Origin: Fasciolopsis buskii
Taxonomy: Eukaryota > Platyhelminthes > Trematoda > Plagiorchiida > Fasciolidae
Direction: 5' to 3'
Assembly: GCA_008360955.1 (NCBI GenBank)
Contig: LUCM01000130.1
Coordinates: forward strand, 1-64,000
DNA: 64,000 nt
Position numbers and translations under genes: made by a program
Shown here: piece after piece, positions 62,641 through 64,000 of the stretch
Numbering within the stretch: the stretch's first letter is position 1
Layout: every line of letters begins with the position of its first letter
The notes under the pieces: model-generated
What the model was told of the DNA's origin: nothing
The model's database searches: none
The model's input: only the letters and a program-made list of their open reading frames with translations

Positions 62641-62999
62641 AATTACTGTTTCACGTATCACCGTTGTCGAAACACTGCTTGCGAATTGCCAACGCCTGTT
62701 CCATTGAATAAATGGACACCGTAGACAATCGCTGGGTTGGAGATGAATGGTGTGCGTCGCAATCTCTGCCCTAATGGTGTACCGTGATTGGTCGGTTTCT
62801 TAGGCGTTACGGCAGAGGGAAGAGCCAGGTTGCGTGAACGACACAAACATGTGAGTACAAACTCGCGCAAGGCAAAGTACACATAGCTAACCATCATTCG
62901 AGCGTCTAGGATCGGTTTCACTCGCGTAAATCGTAATTTCTACCTATTGCATAAAACGGTCCTAACGGCACAGCTCATAGCCTTCAGCAGAAAGAAGTA
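62641..62999 (+). promoter_or_regulatory. Putative promoter/5' UTR of the right-hand gene
   Basis: This 360-bp stretch is visibly richer in G, C and CpG than its surroundings and directly precedes the ATG at 63,000. The 87-codon minus ORF here is probably a by-product of that composition. No TATA box is seen. Confidence 0.35.
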
Positions 63000-63615
63000 A
63001 TGGAAAGCGATCGTGAGGAGTCGGTTTTGACCGAATTATCTTCACCGGGCAATTCCGCGATTAAGCGAAGTTTAGAGAATGTTGATGTTGAGCCAGGGTC
63101 TACACCAACCTATGCCAGCTTGTTCAGTAGTCCAGCAAAGGTAGCCAGAATGAGCACACAAGAGCAAATCAAATGGTCGACATTCCGCGAGGCTCATTCC
63201 GGTTTAATTAGTGACAATTTGAAGTCTTTCTCATTCCCAAAAGCTCACAATCAGCCTGTCAATCAACTCCTAATGACCGCAACTTTCTGGAACAATCTCA
63301 GTGTGTGCATTCGCCATCAACAGCAGCAGCAACAACAACAACAAACACAACTCATCGAAAAAATACATCCTGCGTTTCCACCGTCGCACTGCATTCCATC
63401 CTCGGTGGATGACGCAGAATGCAGTGATTGTCTGACTGAAGATAATGTTATGGGTTCAGGGATCAGAATGCCAGAAAACTCGGGAGCGCAGCACGCCGAG
63501 GAATTCACAGTAGCCAACACGACCGCACAGACAGCGACCAGTACTTCATTACCTCAGCTACAGGTAATACCTACAACAAGCGCAAACACGCAGGAAACTG
63601 CCCTGGACGAGAAAT
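63000..63615 (+). CDS. First exon of an unrecognised Gln/Ser-rich protein (gene continues beyond the window)
   Basis: Starts ATGGAAAGC after AGAAAGAAGTA. The N-terminal region is acidic and Ser-rich (MESDREESVLTELSSPGNS), followed by YASLFSSPAKVARM. A more ordered block, KWSTFREAHSGLI through NQPVNQLLMTATFWNNLSVC (about 59-102), is followed by a run of nine Gln, a Cys/Asp-rich patch and a Ser/Thr/Ala/Gln-rich tail. Codon use is even and the frame is open for over 200 codons, unlike nearby noise. A GAGAAAT|GTGAGT donor after codon 205 (phase 1) suggests splicing; without it the frame stops at 63,656. A nuclear or regulatory role would be a guess from composition only. Confidence 0.65.
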
Positions 63616-64000
63616 GTGAGTTTCAGCTGTTTCTGATTTTACTCCAGTCAGGTTAAGTTGGTTAGTTTTCTAGGATGCGCAAGTTTATTTGCTTTATCTT
63701 ATTTCAAGGCAATTTCTGGTATGTGAATTTCAGCAAGCAAAAAATTCGCACTATGTTTTAAAGCCAATGAAAGATACCGTGATAGCTAGTGGTTCTTAAA
63801 CACAACAACAGAATACTTTGAGCGCTATAGAATCTCAGTTGAGGATGTTGCTAGTGTGCATGGAGTCCGTTTACTGAGGAATCGATTTTGAGAAGTTAAC
63901 AGCGATTCCTCCAATGGTTTTAAGCATATTTTATGGCCAACATTGGGAAACGGAAGATGTGATCTTTAGTTATATCTAGTAATTCCCAGTTCTTTTGCGT
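63616..64000 (+). other. Presumed first intron of the right-hand gene
   Basis: Begins GTGAGT. An acceptor-like AATTTCAG at 63,734 would open only about 18 codons before a stop, so the next real exon is probably outside the window. Confidence 0.4.

Noticed and set aside
62658..62921. 87-codon minus ORF upstream of the right-hand gene
   Set aside because: No known motif. It lies in the GC-richer presumed promoter/5' UTR where chance ORFs are expected.
1..64000. CRISPR arrays, operons, phage or integron features
   Set aside because: Spliced genes, animal transposons and low coding density show this is eukaryotic DNA. No regularly spaced direct repeats were seen.

Overview
The window looks like nuclear DNA of a parasitic flatworm (Platyhelminthes; most likely a trematode, a cestode is not excluded). 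The basis is a metazoan multi-exon gene with tiny 5' introns followed by multi-kilobase introns, AT-rich non-coding DNA, and a dense mix of decayed RTE, Penelope-like and DNA transposons of types common in fluke genomes. The species cannot be named from the sequence. There are no bacterial features: no operons, ribosome binding sites or CRISPR arrays.

Host genes. One complete gene can be assembled from ten exons on the + strand (14,270-30,792): a 455-residue PLP-dependent threonine/serine dehydratase with a C-terminal ACT domain. All exon junctions keep frame. Nine introns were resolved, including two of 58 and 47 bp and one that appears to use a GC-AG donor. A second gene starts at 63,000 (+) and runs off the window. 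It encodes an unrecognised, low-complexity protein with a nine-residue glutamine run.

Mobile DNA, left to right. 0.9-2.95 kb (-): remnant of a DNA transposon with a tnp2/CACTA-like transposase and a DUF4806-like companion ORF. 5.0-5.4 kb (+): CR1/Jockey-type reverse transcriptase (RT) fragment. 9.7 kb (+): tRNA-derived SINE. 11.8-13.1 kb: an insertion with a 13-bp target-site duplication (TSD), made of perfect 220-bp palindromes on both sides of a 773-bp N gap. 24.4 kb (-): RTE 3' fragment in intron 7. 26.9 kb: a second palindromic insertion, also with a 13-bp TSD, in intron 9. 28.05-29.81 kb: 272-bp inverted repeats around a Tc1/mariner transposase remnant, also in intron 9. 34.9-36.6 kb (-): Penelope-like element (PLE) remnant ending in a hammerhead-like motif. 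38.26-45.5 kb: an old minus-strand RTE element, broken by a SINE at 39.3-39.5 kb and split by a nearly full-length plus-strand RTE (41,208-45,048) with a 13-bp TSD and a (GAT)n tail.

The rest (roughly 3-5, 5.5-9.7, 9.9-11.8, 30.9-34.9 and 45.6-63 kb) is AT-rich DNA in which I recognise no gene, apart from AT microsatellites and a few weak traces noted individually. Most short ORFs there look like chance.

Most unusual: the palindrome family. Three 220-bp palindromes show no mismatch between arms or between copies, while the non-palindromic tail of the same element differs at four of about 59 positions. The arms carry a hairpin-GAAAC block resembling part of a hammerhead ribozyme, and a diverged relative lies at 47.36 kb.
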